NCBI GenBank assembly: GCA_039934635.1 | Contig: JBDTLT010000011.1 | Location: 1-64,000 of the forward strand | DNA from: DATLFA01 sp039934635 | Lineage (GTDB): Bacteria > Actinomycetota > Acidimicrobiia > Acidimicrobiales > WLNW01 | DNA: 64,000 nt | Direction: 5' to 3' | In this document: one piece after another, positions 16,990 through 25,457 of the stretch | Numbering within the stretch: position 1 is the stretch's first letter | How the letters are laid out: every line of letters begins with the position of its first letter | Translations under genes and position numbers: made by a program | The notes under the pieces: generated by a model | The model's input: the letters and a program-made list of their open reading frames with translations, nothing else | The model's database searches: none | What the model was told of the DNA's origin: nothing

Positions 16990-17385
16990 TCAAACCGAGG
17001 CGAGCAGGTCTTGCTTCCACGCCCGGAATCGCTCGTGGTGACTGCCGCTAGGCCCCTCACCTTCGGCGGATCCGTCGGCATGCAGACGGAACAAGAACTG
17101 GCGCGTGAGGTCCTCGCGGTCCACCGCGAAATAGCGGGCGTCGGCCTCGACTGCAGGCCCAGCGCGCCAGAGCAACCAGCGGCCGATGCGGCGCTTGTAC
17201 ATCGCGACTTGGAACTGCGGGTCGCTGTGGCCGAGGTCGTCGCCCAATGTGAGTAGGGCGGCGGGCGCTTCGATCCATGCCGTCGCGGGGATGTTGCGGT
17301 CGCGAGTGGGGGTGTCGGGGAGGTCGGCCGTATGCCGCAACGTGTTGTCGATGGGGCGTTCGTCGTAGCGCAAGGCTCGTTCCAC
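16990..17385 (-). CDS. Conserved-looking protein of unknown function
   Basis: This is a 131-residue protein if translation starts at the GTG at 17385; an ATG at 17430 would add 15 residues. I do not recognise a family. It is rich in Arg, Asp and Trp, with segments such as YKRRIGRWLLWRAGPAVEAD and RQFLFRLHADGSAEGEG, and ends in WKQDLLASV. No signal peptide or membrane segment is visible. CAGACT lies 6 nt before the GTG, similar to the leaderless hexamers elsewhere. It lies upstream of sufC2 on the same strand but is separated by the operator region. Confidence 0.6.
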   Translation of the reverse strand: MERALRYDERPIDNTLRHTADLPDTPTRDRNIPATAWIEAPAALLTLGDDLGHSDPQFQVAMYKRRIGRWLLWRAGPAVEADARYFAVDREDLTRQFLFRLHADGSAEGEGPSGSHHERFRAWKQDLLASV

Positions 17386-17498
17386 CCGGCCAGTCTGCCG
17401 CGCGATGAGTGGAGTACATCTCGGCGTCATAGTAGAAAGTGCCAGCAGAGACGAGCGCACGCCGGCGTGGTTCCGGTGACGCAAGGAGCCCGACACGC

Positions 17499-18614
17499 AT
17501 GAATTTCGCGTTCAGCGAAGAACAAGAAGAGCTTCGGCGCATCACGCGCCAGTTCCTCGACGACAAGTCGGACGAACAGGCAGTGCGCGCATTGATGGCG
17601 ACCGAGAAGGGTTTCGACGACGCCGTCTGGCGGCAGATGGCCGATCAGATGGGCCTGCAGGGCCTCATCGTCCCCGAGGACTGCGGGGGCTCGGGCTACT
17701 CCTACGTCGAATTGATCGTCGTGCTCGAAGAGATGGGCCGGTCGTTGCTGTGCGCCCCCTACTTCTCGACCGTGGTGCTCGCGGCCAACTCGTTGATCCA
17801 CAGCGGCGACGACGCGGCGAAGAAACAACACCTGCCGGGCATCGCGTCGGGCGAGACGATTGCGACGCTCGCGTTCACCGAGGACAACGGCCGGTGGGAC
17901 GAGTCGGGCATCACGATGGTCGCCACGGCGGCCGGTGACGGGTGGACGCTCAACGGCCACAAGATGTACGTGCTCGACGGCCACGTCGCGAACCTCATCA
18001 TCGTCGCGGCACGCACCGGTAAGGGTGTCTCGTTGTTCACCGTCGATGCCGATGCCGCCGGACTGTCGCGCACTGCGTTGCAGACGATGGACCAGACCCG
18101 CAAGCAAGCCCGGCTCGAGTTCGACAACACACCGGCCAAGCTGCTCGGCGCGGATGGCGACGGTTGGAAAGTGCTCGAGCGAGTGCTCGATCTCGCGGCA
18201 GTTGCGCTGGCGGCCGAACAGGTCGGTGGCGCGCAGAAGTGCCTCGACATGAGTGTCGAATACGCCAAGGTGCGCGTGCAGTTCGGTCGCCCGATCGGGA
18301 GCTTCCAGGCCATCAAGCACAAGTGCGCCGACATGCTGCTCGAGGTCGAGTCGGCCAAGTCCGCCGCGTACTACGCCGGCTGGTGTGCGTCCGAGCTCAA
18401 CGACGAATTGCCGTCGGTGGCTTCGCTCGCCAAGGCCTATTGCTCCGAGGCCTACTTCCATGCGTCTGCCGAAAACATCCAGATTCATGGTGGTATCGGG
18501 TTCACCTGGGAGCACCCCGCGCACCTCTACTTCAAGCGGGCCAAGTCGTCAGAGCTGTTGTTCGGTGACCCGACGTATCACCGCGAGCTCCTCGCGCAGC
18601 GCATCGGTATCTAA
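17499..18614 (+). CDS. Acyl-CoA dehydrogenase family protein (lone, atypical)
   Basis: The 371-residue protein starts MNFAFSEEQEELRRITRQF, with AAGGAG as ribosome site. It has the family fold, with GRPIGSFQAIKHKCADML and IQIHGGIGFTWEHP near the C-terminus. The usual base Glu is not at either known position: LDLAAVAL replaces the LDLERL-type site and FGDPTYHREL the C-terminal YEGT site. In these features it resembles the partner subunits at 8041 and 34,732, but no catalytic-type neighbour is adjacent. It may pair with a subunit encoded elsewhere. Confidence 0.88.
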   Translation: MNFAFSEEQEELRRITRQFLDDKSDEQAVRALMATEKGFDDAVWRQMADQMGLQGLIVPEDCGGSGYSYVELIVVLEEMGRSLLCAPYFSTVVLAANSLIHSGDDAAKKQHLPGIASGETIATLAFTEDNGRWDESGITMVATAAGDGWTLNGHKMYVLDGHVANLIIVAARTGKGVSLFTVDADAAGLSRTALQTMDQTRKQARLEFDNTPAKLLGADGDGWKVLERVLDLAAVALAAEQVGGAQKCLDMSVEYAKVRVQFGRPIGSFQAIKHKCADMLLEVESAKSAAYYAGWCASELNDELPSVASLAKAYCSEAYFHASAENIQIHGGIGFTWEHPAHLYFKRAKSSELLFGDPTYHRELLAQRIGI

Positions 18615-18635
18615 CTTGGCGCAGCGGACGCGACG

Positions 18636-19091
18636 ATGACGATCGTCTTCGTCGTCATCGCCATCGTGATCGTGTTTGCGATCGCGGCGGCCACCGTCGG
18701 TACGGTCGTCGCCCGGCTCGCCGACGCGCCCCGGCCGACGGTGCTGAAGGTCGACGAATCGGTGGCGTGGATCGCCGAACGACTGCCGTTCGAGATCGCG
18801 GCCGAGGTCTCTTACGAGGACGTGCGCCGCATCCTCGACTGGCATCTCGACTACTTCGCCGATGTGGGCCTCGTGACCGACCACGGCCAGGAACTCGGTG
18901 GCGCCGCGGTCCCCGTGGGGCATGCCCCGGTCATCGGCTCGACCGAAGAATCGATCGATTACGTCGTGTCCCGGGCACTTGCTGCCGACTCGGAGATCAC
19001 ATCACTCCACGTCGTCGTGGTGCTCGACAAGCAGATGGAGTACTGGCAAGAAATTGGCGTTATCGGACCTCCCGCCGAGCCCGACGCATGA
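18636..19091 (+). CDS. Membrane-anchored protein of unknown function
   Basis: The 151-residue protein begins with a single strong transmembrane helix (TIVFVVIAIVIVFAIAAATV) and has a soluble domain of about 125 residues, probably cytoplasmic. The domain contains LPFEIAAEVSYEDVRRILDW and YFADVGLV, followed by SLHVVVVLDKQMEYWQEIGV. I recognise the pattern as a conserved actinobacterial hypothetical without known function. It starts 21 nt after the acyl-CoA dehydrogenase stop, likely in the same transcript. Confidence 0.72.
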   Translation: MTIVFVVIAIVIVFAIAAATVGTVVARLADAPRPTVLKVDESVAWIAERLPFEIAAEVSYEDVRRILDWHLDYFADVGLVTDHGQELGGAAVPVGHAPVIGSTEESIDYVVSRALAADSEITSLHVVVVLDKQMEYWQEIGVIGPPAEPDA

Positions 19092-19110
19092 CACAATATT
19101 GGCACCAAGA

Positions 19111-19267
19111 GAGAGGAGGTGGTCCAAATCAGTAGTAGCAGTTCATTTGGGACCTTGGAGGTGGCTGGCCGCTAGTCGGCCGCTGGTCCAGCTGGCGAAT
19201 CCCTGCCAGACCACCGCTATCGAAACCCGTCGAGTCCTGTCCCGCTCGGCACTGAAGGCGTTTCGAT
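19111..19267 (+). ncRNA. Candidate structured RNA or leader element
   Basis: The gap between 19,092 and 19,326 contains unusually many complementary segments. GGTCCAAAT (19121-19129) pairs with ATTTGGGACC (19145-19154, one bulged G). GGTGG (19160-19164) pairs with CCACC (19211-19215), enclosing hairpins GGCCG/CGGCC (19167-19181) and CTGGC/GCCAG (19192-19209). ATCGAAAC (19219-19226) pairs with GTTTCGAT (19260-19267). A perfect AGGAGG at 19114-19119 precedes a short frame (SSSSFGTLEVAGR) that has no ordinary start codon at proper spacing. It could be a cis-acting leader for the genes downstream or a small RNA. It matches no RNA family that I can name, and chance pairing in GC-rich DNA is possible. 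Confidence 0.35.
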
Positions 19268-19292
19268 GGTTCACCAGAAATCCGAATTGCCG

Positions 19293-19316
19293 CGGGGGAG
19301 GGTTTACCCTCCCCCG
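19293..19316 (+). terminator. Perfect 10-bp hairpin upstream of a small gene
   Basis: CGGGGGAGGG-TTTA-CCCTCCCCCG forms a perfect stem with a 4-nt loop. No T-tract follows. It ends 10 nt before the ATG at 19327, so it may terminate the preceding transcript or regulate the small gene's translation. Confidence 0.5.
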
Positions 19317-19326
19317 TGTGCACGTT

Positions 19327-19536
19327 ATGGGAAGGAAATACGTGGTGGATCGACCGATCCGGTACGAACACAACCGCTTCCTCGGCGACAAGCGCCGCCA
19401 GTTCGTCTACGACCTCGACGACGTGACCGAACGAGCCGTGATCGACGAACTCGTCGCGTCCGAGCAAGTCGCCACGTTCGGCCCCGACACCCTCTCCGAA
19501 GCGCGCAACCGCGGCTACCGCCTGCGCCGAGCCTGA
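19327..19536 (+). CDS. Small basic/acidic protein, unknown function
   Basis: The 69-residue protein starts MGRKYVVDRPIRYEHNRF and continues LGDKRRQFVYDLDDVTERAV, ending in NRGYRLRRA. It has no membrane segment, signal or cysteine. Codon use (GC-rich third positions) supports coding. The ATG at 19327 has GGAAGG-like bases only downstream, so the start is not decisive; a GTG a few codons upstream is possible. It lies 7 nt before the hydrolase-fold gene and is likely co-transcribed. The family is not recognised. Confidence 0.62.
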   Translation: MGRKYVVDRPIRYEHNRFLGDKRRQFVYDLDDVTERAVIDELVASEQVATFGPDTLSEARNRGYRLRRA

Positions 19537-19543
19537 GGCGCGG

Positions 19544-20308
19544 ATGGCGGTGGCAACGGTCGACGTCGGCGGGCTGCGGCTCGCCGCGCACGTCGCTCGT
19601 CCCACCGGCGGCCCCCGCACCGGGCTGCCGGGTGTCGTTCTCGTACCCGGCTACCCGTCGGGCGCCGATCGGGGGGCGTCGGCGCCGGCGACGCATCCCG
19701 CGCTGGCCGACCGCATCGCCCAAGAGATGGGTTGGGTCGCACTGGCCCTCAATCCCCGCGGTACCAGCGGATCGCAGGGCAACTTCTCGCTCGACGGCTG
19801 GTTCGACGACGTGTTGGCGGCGGCCGAGCACCTCAACCGCACGGAGCGGGCCAACGGAGTGTGGCTCGCCGGGTTCGGTACCGGCGGCGCGATCAGCATC
19901 TGTGCCGGCGCCCGCGACCTCCGAGTACGCGGCGTTGCGGCGCTGGGTGCGCCGGCCGATTTCGATGACTGGGCGCGGCACCCCAAGCGCCTCGTCGAGC
20001 ACTCCCGGCTCGTCGGCATCATCCGCGATGCGGACTTTCCGCCGTCGATCGACGAGTGGGCGGTCGGATTGCGCGAGCTGCGCGCCGCCGAGCACGCGGG
20101 TGAGCTCGCCCCCCGCGCGTTGTTGCTCGTGCACGGCAGCGAGGACCAGCTCGTGCCCGAGGCCGACGCCCGGACGATCGCCGAGGCCCACGGCACCGCC
20201 GATCTGCGGATCATCCGGGGCGCCGGTCACAACCTGCGCCAGGATCCACGGGCCATGGCCGTGTTGCTCGGTTGGCTCGACCGGCAGCGGCGGAGGGTTC
20301 CCTTCTAG
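19544..20308 (+). CDS. Alpha/beta-hydrolase-fold protein without nucleophile Ser
   Basis: The 254-residue protein has the fold hallmarks: VVLVPGYPSG after the third strand, LALNPRGTSGSQGN, a nucleophile-elbow-like VWLAGFGTGGAIS near residue 110, an acid in HGSEDQLVP and a histidine in GAGHNLRQDP. At the elbow the GxSxG serine is replaced by Gly112, so normal serine-hydrolase catalysis is not expected. It may be a binding protein or use a different mechanism. Acid and His positions are intact, so decay seems unlikely. Confidence 0.85.
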   Translation: MAVATVDVGGLRLAAHVARPTGGPRTGLPGVVLVPGYPSGADRGASAPATHPALADRIAQEMGWVALALNPRGTSGSQGNFSLDGWFDDVLAAAEHLNRTERANGVWLAGFGTGGAISICAGARDLRVRGVAALGAPADFDDWARHPKRLVEHSRLVGIIRDADFPPSIDEWAVGLRELRAAEHAGELAPRALLLVHGSEDQLVPEADARTIAEAHGTADLRIIRGAGHNLRQDPRAMAVLLGWLDRQRRRVPF

Positions 20309-20406
20309 CCCTCAACGATGGGCGGAACTGGTCGCTCGCCTCATGCCCCGGCCGGGGCCACGCGGCATCATTGAGGTGACTTCAAACGCCGTAAGGGTCC
20401 TGGATC

Positions 20407-21228
20407 GTGACAGCACAGCCGACTACTCTCGGTGGATTACGTAGAGCGGCAGTGAACTTGCAACAGGACACCAGGCATTACACCGACCGGGCAAGGGAGG
20501 AGAGCGACGTGCCAGAGGCTTCTACGGCCGACGGGGTCGTATCGGTTCGCCGTGATCTGAACCCTGTTGCTGCGGTGGTCAACGGCGTTGCGCCGAGCTC
20601 GTCGGCCGATACCAACATCGTTCGCTATGTCGGTGCCTACGATCGATTCTTCAAGCGCTGCATCGACCTCGTCGGTTCGGGCATCGCCCTCGTGATCCTG
20701 TTACCGGTCATCGCCGGTGTCGCTCTTGCGGTGCGCTTGATGCTCGGCCCCAACATCTTCTTTTGCCAAGAGCGCGTCGGTCGCAACGGCAAGACCTTCC
20801 GCATGATCAAGTTCCGTTCGATGCAGCACGACCGCCGCTCCGACAGCGCGGATTTCACGGGCAGCGATCGCCGGCAAACGCACAAAAGCCTCAACGATCC
20901 GCGCCACACTCCGGTGGGCCGCTTCATTCGCAAGTGGAGCCTCGACGAGTTGCCGCAGTTGTTCAATGTCCTCAAAGGCGACATGAGCCTCGTCGGCCCG
21001 CGGCCAGAGTTGGTGCGTGTCGCACAGGCCCACAATCTCATCGGGCATCCCCGCCATCTCGTGCGCCCAGGTATCACCGGCCTGTGGCAGGTCTCGCGTG
21101 AACGCAGTTCGTTGTTGCATGAGAACGTGCACATCGACACCGAGTACGTCACGCACGTGACCTTCCTCGGTGATGTAAAGATCTTGCTACGCACAGTGGG
21201 CGCAGTACTGCACGCACGCGGACGCTGA
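20407..21228 (+). CDS. Undecaprenyl-phosphate sugar phosphotransferase family protein
   Basis: This bacterial sugar transferase, 273 residues, starts polysaccharide repeat assembly by moving sugar-1-phosphate onto undecaprenyl phosphate. A ~70-residue polar N-terminus precedes the FFKRCIDLVGSGIAL region and a re-entrant or transmembrane helix (ALVILLPVIAGVALAV). The catalytic part includes QERVGRNGKTFRMIKFRSM, RKWSLDELPQLFNVLKGDMS, VGPRPEL and RPGITGLWQV. The GTG at 20407 is the likely start. It is followed by a terminator and convergent gmd/fcl, which would supply GDP-fucose, so a surface-glycan locus is likely. Confidence 0.93.
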   Translation: MTAQPTTLGGLRRAAVNLQQDTRHYTDRAREESDVPEASTADGVVSVRRDLNPVAAVVNGVAPSSSADTNIVRYVGAYDRFFKRCIDLVGSGIALVILLPVIAGVALAVRLMLGPNIFFCQERVGRNGKTFRMIKFRSMQHDRRSDSADFTGSDRRQTHKSLNDPRHTPVGRFIRKWSLDELPQLFNVLKGDMSLVGPRPELVRVAQAHNLIGHPRHLVRPGITGLWQVSRERSSLLHENVHIDTEYVTHVTFLGDVKILLRTVGAVLHARGR

Positions 21229-21274
21229 GTGGTCTGCGGCGGCTTCCGCCACGCTTGGAAACTATCTGCTCGCG

Positions 21275-21299
21275 AAAACACACACGGAGTGTGCGTTTT
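21275..21299 (+). terminator. Rho-independent terminator after the sugar transferase
   Basis: AAAACACACAC-GGA-GTGTGCGTTTT forms a stem with one mismatch, and the downstream arm ends in a run of five T. It lies 47 nt after the stop, between convergent genes, and could work in both directions. Confidence 0.7.
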
Positions 21300-21317
21300 T
21301 GGACGAAAGCGGCTGAT

Positions 21318-22352
21318 TCAATCGGGGGCTGCGAGGTCGGCGTCGACCATCATCGCCACGAGCTGATCGAATTTGACGGTCGGCTCCCATCCGAGATCGC
21401 GCTTCGCCTTGGCTGCGTCACCGAGCAAGATCTCGACTTCGGAAGGGCGGTGGTAGCGCGGGTGCACGCGAACGTGCTTTTCCCAGTCGAGCCCGACATG
21501 GCGGAACGCGGCTTCGCAGAACTCGCGCACCGTGTGTGCCTCGCCGGTGGCAACGACGTAGTCGTCGGGCGTGTCGACTTGCAGCATGCGCCACATCGCG
21601 TCGACGTAGTCGCCGGCGAAACCCCAGTCGCGACCCGCATCGAGGTTGCCGAGATAGAGGTGCTCTTGCTTGCCCTGCACGATGCGAGCAACGCCGCGCG
21701 TGATCTTGCGCGTCACGAATGTCTCTCCGCGTCGCGGACTCTCGTGATTGAAGAGGATGCCGTTCACCGCGAACATCCCGTAGGCCTCGCGGTAGTTGAT
21801 CGTCGCCCAATACGCGAACACCTTGGCGACACCGTAAGGACTGCGCGGATGGAACTTCGTGTCCTCGTTCTGCGGTGGCGGAGACGAGCCGAACATCTCT
21901 GACGACGACGCTTGGTAGAAGCGCACTGGTCCGCCGTATTGCCGGATGGCCTCGAGCACGCGCGTGGTGCCGACCGCGGTTGCCTCGGCCGTGTACTCGG
22001 GCATCTCGAAGCTGACCGCGACATGGCTCTGTGCTGCGAGGTGGTACACCTCGTCGGGCTGAATCTGTGCGAGCAGTCGCGTCAACAACGTCGAGTCGGT
22101 CACGTCGCCGTAGTGCAAGTAGAGGCGACGGTCTTCGTGATATGGATCTTGGTAGATGTGATCCAGGCGATGGGTGTTGATCATCGAGGACCGCCGGATG
22201 ACGCCGTGGACCTCGTAACCCTTTTGCATCAACTGTTCGGCGAGATACGAGCCGTCCTGGCCACCGATGCCGGTGATCAGTGCCCGCCGGCCGATCAGAC
22301 CTGAACGCCGCTCGTGCCCCGCAGTTGCTCTTGGGTCTGACTGAGATACCAC
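21318..22352 (-). CDS. gmd: GDP-mannose 4,6-dehydratase
   Basis: This enzyme converts GDP-D-mannose to GDP-4-keto-6-deoxymannose, the first step to GDP-L-fucose. The 344-residue protein has the extended-SDR nucleotide loop TGIGGQDGSYLAEQL, the substrate loop VIRRSSMINTHRLDHIY, YQASSSEMFG with the catalytic Ser/Glu, and YGVAKVFAYW with the YxxxK pair. The GTG start at 22352 lies inside the end of fcl (58-nt overlap) with GGAGA upstream; no ATG is available in this frame. It is transcribed with fcl. Confidence 0.95.
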   Translation of the reverse strand: MVSQSDPRATAGHERRSGLIGRRALITGIGGQDGSYLAEQLMQKGYEVHGVIRRSSMINTHRLDHIYQDPYHEDRRLYLHYGDVTDSTLLTRLLAQIQPDEVYHLAAQSHVAVSFEMPEYTAEATAVGTTRVLEAIRQYGGPVRFYQASSSEMFGSSPPPQNEDTKFHPRSPYGVAKVFAYWATINYREAYGMFAVNGILFNHESPRRGETFVTRKITRGVARIVQGKQEHLYLGNLDAGRDWGFAGDYVDAMWRMLQVDTPDDYVVATGEAHTVREFCEAAFRHVGLDWEKHVRVHPRYHRPSEVEILLGDAAKAKRDLGWEPTVKFDQLVAMMVDADLAAPD

Positions 22353-23272
22353 CGGTAGGTCTCCTCGATGCCTAGCCCTAGTCCAATCTTCGGCCCCCAG
22401 CCCAACTCCTTGAGCTTTGTGACGTCGAGAAGCTTGCGCGGCGTGCCGTCGGGCTTGGACAGGTCGTGTTCGATCGTTACCGACGGATAGACGATATCGC
22501 GCACCATGTGGGCCAGTTCGAGGATGGTGACGTCCTCACCCGTACCCACGTTGATGTGCTTGTCGCCGGTGTAATGATCCATGAGGAACATGCAGGCATC
22601 AGCAAGATCATCGACATGTAGGAATTCGCGGCGAGGGCTGCCGGTGCCCCAGATGACGACGGAATCGGCACCGCTCACCCGGGCATCGTGGAATTTGCGG
22701 ATCATCGCGGGCAACACGTGGCTCGACTCGAGGTCGAAGTTGTCGTGGGGTCCGTAGAGGTTGGTGGGCATGGCCGAGATGAAGTCGCAGCCGTATTGGT
22801 GGGCGTAGGCCTGACAGAGCTTGATGCCCGCGATCTTCGCGATCGCGTAGGGCTCGTTGGTCGGCTCGAGTTGGCCGCTGAGCAACTCGTCTTCACTGAT
22901 CGGCTGATGCGCGAGCCGCGGATAGATGCACGAGCTGCCGAGGTACAACAGCTTGCGCACGCCGGTCAGATACGAGGCGTGCACGACCGTGGCATGGATC
23001 ATCATGTTGTCGTAGAGGAACTCGGCCGGATACGTCGCGTTGGCGAGGATGCCACCGACCTTGCCGGCGACGAGGAAGACGTACTCGGGCCGGTTCTGCT
23101 CGAACCAGACGTTGACCGCGGCCTGATCGCGGAGATCGAGCTCTCTGCGCCGCACGAGGAGCAGGTTGTCGTAGCCGGCGGAGCGGAGACGGCGCACGAC
23201 GGCCGAGCCGACGAGGCCAGCGTGCCCGGCCACGAAGATCCGGGCGTCTTTCGGCATGGCGTTCATAGCCAT
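22295..23272 (-). CDS. fcl: GDP-L-fucose synthase
   Basis: This epimerase/reductase completes GDP-L-fucose from the Gmd product using NADPH. It has about 325 residues with GHAGLVGSAVVRRL at the N-terminus, LYLGSSCIYP, YAIAKIAGIKLCQAY with the YxxxK pair, and MPTNLYGPHDNFD. Three in-frame ATGs (23272, 23266, 23257) are possible; TACTCT at 23276-23281 lies 9 nt before the second, so the true start may be 23266. The order fcl-gmd is the reverse of the usual gmd-fcl order. Confidence 0.95.
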   Translation of the reverse strand: MAMNAMPKDARIFVAGHAGLVGSAVVRRLRSAGYDNLLLVRRRELDLRDQAAVNVWFEQNRPEYVFLVAGKVGGILANATYPAEFLYDNMMIHATVVHASYLTGVRKLLYLGSSCIYPRLAHQPISEDELLSGQLEPTNEPYAIAKIAGIKLCQAYAHQYGCDFISAMPTNLYGPHDNFDLESSHVLPAMIRKFHDARVSGADSVVIWGTGSPRREFLHVDDLADACMFLMDHYTGDKHINVGTGEDVTILELAHMVRDIVYPSVTIEHDLSKPDGTPRKLLDVTKLKELGWGPKIGLGLGIEETYRWYLSQTQEQLRGTSGVQV

Positions 23273-23389
23273 CTCAGAGTAGCCACGCGGCGCGGAATTT
23301 CGACACGGGCCGAACGGCTCTGCCGGGACCACCCAGGTGGGGTCGTGTCCCATTCGCCGCCCATGGGCCAAACGTGGTCTACTTTCGCC

Positions 23390-24379
23390 GTGAGCGAGAC
23401 AATCGATACCGTCAACACGCTCGAGTACCCCTACACCCGCACGACCGGCCCGTATATGGGACCGTTCCTCACCGCACTCCGTGACGGCAAGTTGATCGCC
23501 AACAAGATCGATGGCCGCACGTTTTGCCCGCCGCTGGAATACGACCCCGCTACCGGGGCCACGGCGCCGGCAGAGTTCGTAGAGGTCGGCCCGGGCGGTA
23601 CGGTCGTCGGTTGGACGTGGATCGCCGAGCCGTCAGAAAAGCATCCCTTCGCGCATCCCTTCGCGTTTGCGTTGATCAAGATCGACGGGACCGACGTGCC
23701 GATGGTGCACGCGATCGACGCCGGCTCGATCGACGAGATGGCAACGCTGATGCGGGTCTCGGCGCAGTACCGCGACGAGCGCCATGGCGCCATCACCGAC
23801 GTGTACTTCGTGCCGTTGGCCAAGGCGCAGGCCCAGACGATCGCGCCCGGTGAGGGCACCGTCGAGATCACCGAGCATCTGATCTCACTCAAGGTCCGCG
23901 AGCAGCTGTACCCGCACCGCCGACGCTTTGCCAACGGGTTGCTGGCCGGCAAGATCATCGGCCAGAAGAGCCCGGTGTCGGGCAAGGTCTACGTACCGGG
24001 TCGTGGCTACGACAATCTCGAGCGCGTGCCGCTGACCGAAGCCGACGAGGTCGAAGTTCCCTCCCGTGGCACGGTCGTTGCGTTCACGGTCATCACCCCG
24101 GTGCAGTACTACGGACAGAAAGAGACCGAGCCGTACATCCGTTGCTCGGTCCTGCTCGACAACAGCGATCAACCGATCATGGGGGTCGATGTGCGCGACA
24201 TCCCGCTCGACGAATTCCGAGTGGGCATGCGACTCGGCGCCGAATGGAAGAAGCCAGAAGAGCGGTCCGTCGCCGGGCTCGACAACCGCGGCGGCGTATG
24301 GGATCAGGTGATCGATCGATGGACGCCCACCGGCGAGCCCGACGTCGATTTCGAGACGTTCAAAGAACATACGTGGTGA
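23390..24379 (+). CDS. DUF35-type OB-fold protein (acyl-CoA-associated)
   Basis: The protein of 329 residues appears to hold two OB-fold (DUF35) domains, for example GRTFCPPLEYDPATGA and SGKVYVPGRGYDN, each followed by beta-strand-rich VEVGPGGTVVGWTW and VPSRGTVVAFTVI segments. In actinobacteria such proteins partner with thiolase-fold lipid-transfer proteins, as in the Ltp2-ChsH2 steroid aldolase. The zinc-ribbon cysteines usually seen in DUF35 are not present; only single Cys residues remain. The GTG at 23390 lies 4 nt after TACTTT, which suggests leaderless expression; an upstream ATG at 23363 is the alternative. The two thiolase-like genes follow directly. Confidence 0.82.
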   Translation: MSETIDTVNTLEYPYTRTTGPYMGPFLTALRDGKLIANKIDGRTFCPPLEYDPATGATAPAEFVEVGPGGTVVGWTWIAEPSEKHPFAHPFAFALIKIDGTDVPMVHAIDAGSIDEMATLMRVSAQYRDERHGAITDVYFVPLAKAQAQTIAPGEGTVEITEHLISLKVREQLYPHRRRFANGLLAGKIIGQKSPVSGKVYVPGRGYDNLERVPLTEADEVEVPSRGTVVAFTVITPVQYYGQKETEPYIRCSVLLDNSDQPIMGVDVRDIPLDEFRVGMRLGAEWKKPEERSVAGLDNRGGVWDQVIDRWTPTGEPDVDFETFKEHTW

Positions 24380-24386
24380 CTGGCTG

Positions 24387-25457
24387 ATGACTGCATCCAA
24401 CAACACCGACATCGCGATCGTTGCGGTCTCACAGACCCCATCGCATCGTCGTTTCAACGACAGCGAACCGCGCCTGATCATGGACTGCGTCAACGACCTG
24501 TTGACGCAGACCGGCCTTGATCGCCACGACATCGGCTTCACCATCGCGGGTAGCTGCGACTACCTCTCGGGCATGCCGTTCGCCTTCGTGCAGAACATCG
24601 ACGGGGTAGGCGCCTGGCCTCCGGTCTACGAAAGCCACGTCGAGATGGACGGCGCGTGGGCACTATTCGAGGCGTGGATTCGCCTGCAGTTGGGCGACAT
24701 CGACATCGCGCTCGTCAGTGGTTCGGGCAAGTCATCGCCGGGCACCCCCCGCCACGTCTTCCCGTTGCAGTCCGACCCCTACGTGATGGCGCCGCTGGGC
24801 CTCGACTACGTGTCGCTGGCCGGCATCCAGGCGCGTGCACTCATCGAGGCGGGCAAGGCGACCGAACGTGATTTCGCCGAGGTCGTGTCGCGCAGCCGAG
24901 CCGCAGCGATGAACAACCCCTACGCGCAGGTCAAGAACAACGTCTCGGTCGACGACTTGTTGGAGCGGCCGTACTTCGCCGCTCCGTTGCGCTTGCACGA
25001 CCTGCCGCCCATCTCCGATGGTGCTGCGGCCATGATCATCGCCCGCGGCGATCGGGCCCGTGAGCTCAGCGACAATCCGGTCTATATCCGCAACATGGAT
25101 CACCGCATGGAGTCGCACTATCCCGGTCTGCGTGATCTCACCACATCGGTTTCAACGAAGATGGCCGCGGCCAACACCGGCGTCAGCGATGGTCCGATCG
25201 ACGTGGCCGAGTTGACGGTCAACTACAGCCACGAAGAGATCATCTTGCGTGAAGCGCTCGGTCTGCTCGATCACGCCAACGTCAATCCATCGGGCGGGCC
25301 GCTGGCCGGTCATCCCGTGATGGCAACCGGGCTCATCCGTGTCATCGAGGTTGCGCAACGAATCAAGAGCGGTGCGGCCAATCGAGGCGTCGCGCATGCT
25401 TCGAGTGGCGCCTGTCTTCAGCAAAATCTGGTCTGCGTGTTGGAAGGGAGCAACTGA
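24387..25457 (+). CDS. Thiolase-fold protein (lipid-transfer/SCP2-thiolase type), A
   Basis: The 356-residue protein has the thiolase fold but not all catalytic residues. The N-terminal nucleophile Cys is absent in the region MDGAWALFEAWI. The C-terminal part keeps the His in NPSGGPLAGHPVMATG and a Cys in SSGACLQQN. Related actinobacterial proteins (Ltp2 and relatives) act as retro-aldolases on steroid side chains rather than as thiolases. It starts 8 nt after the DUF35 gene and its stop overlaps the next start (TGATG), so the three genes probably form a complex. Confidence 0.85.
   Translation: MTASNNTDIAIVAVSQTPSHRRFNDSEPRLIMDCVNDLLTQTGLDRHDIGFTIAGSCDYLSGMPFAFVQNIDGVGAWPPVYESHVEMDGAWALFEAWIRLQLGDIDIALVSGSGKSSPGTPRHVFPLQSDPYVMAPLGLDYVSLAGIQARALIEAGKATERDFAEVVSRSRAAAMNNPYAQVKNNVSVDDLLERPYFAAPLRLHDLPPISDGAAAMIIARGDRARELSDNPVYIRNMDHRMESHYPGLRDLTTSVSTKMAAANTGVSDGPIDVAELTVNYSHEEIILREALGLLDHANVNPSGGPLAGHPVMATGLIRVIEVAQRIKSGAANRGVAHASSGACLQQNLVCVLEGSN

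Noticed and set aside
20341..20360. CCCCGGCCGGGG palindrome before the sugar transferase gene
   Set aside because: A short GC palindrome of this size is common in such GC-rich DNA. There is no second copy or promoter context.
22688..24379. DUF35 protein with a 230-residue N-terminal extension
   Set aside because: The extension is antisense to fcl and Asp/Arg-rich. The OB-fold protein starts at about 23,390.
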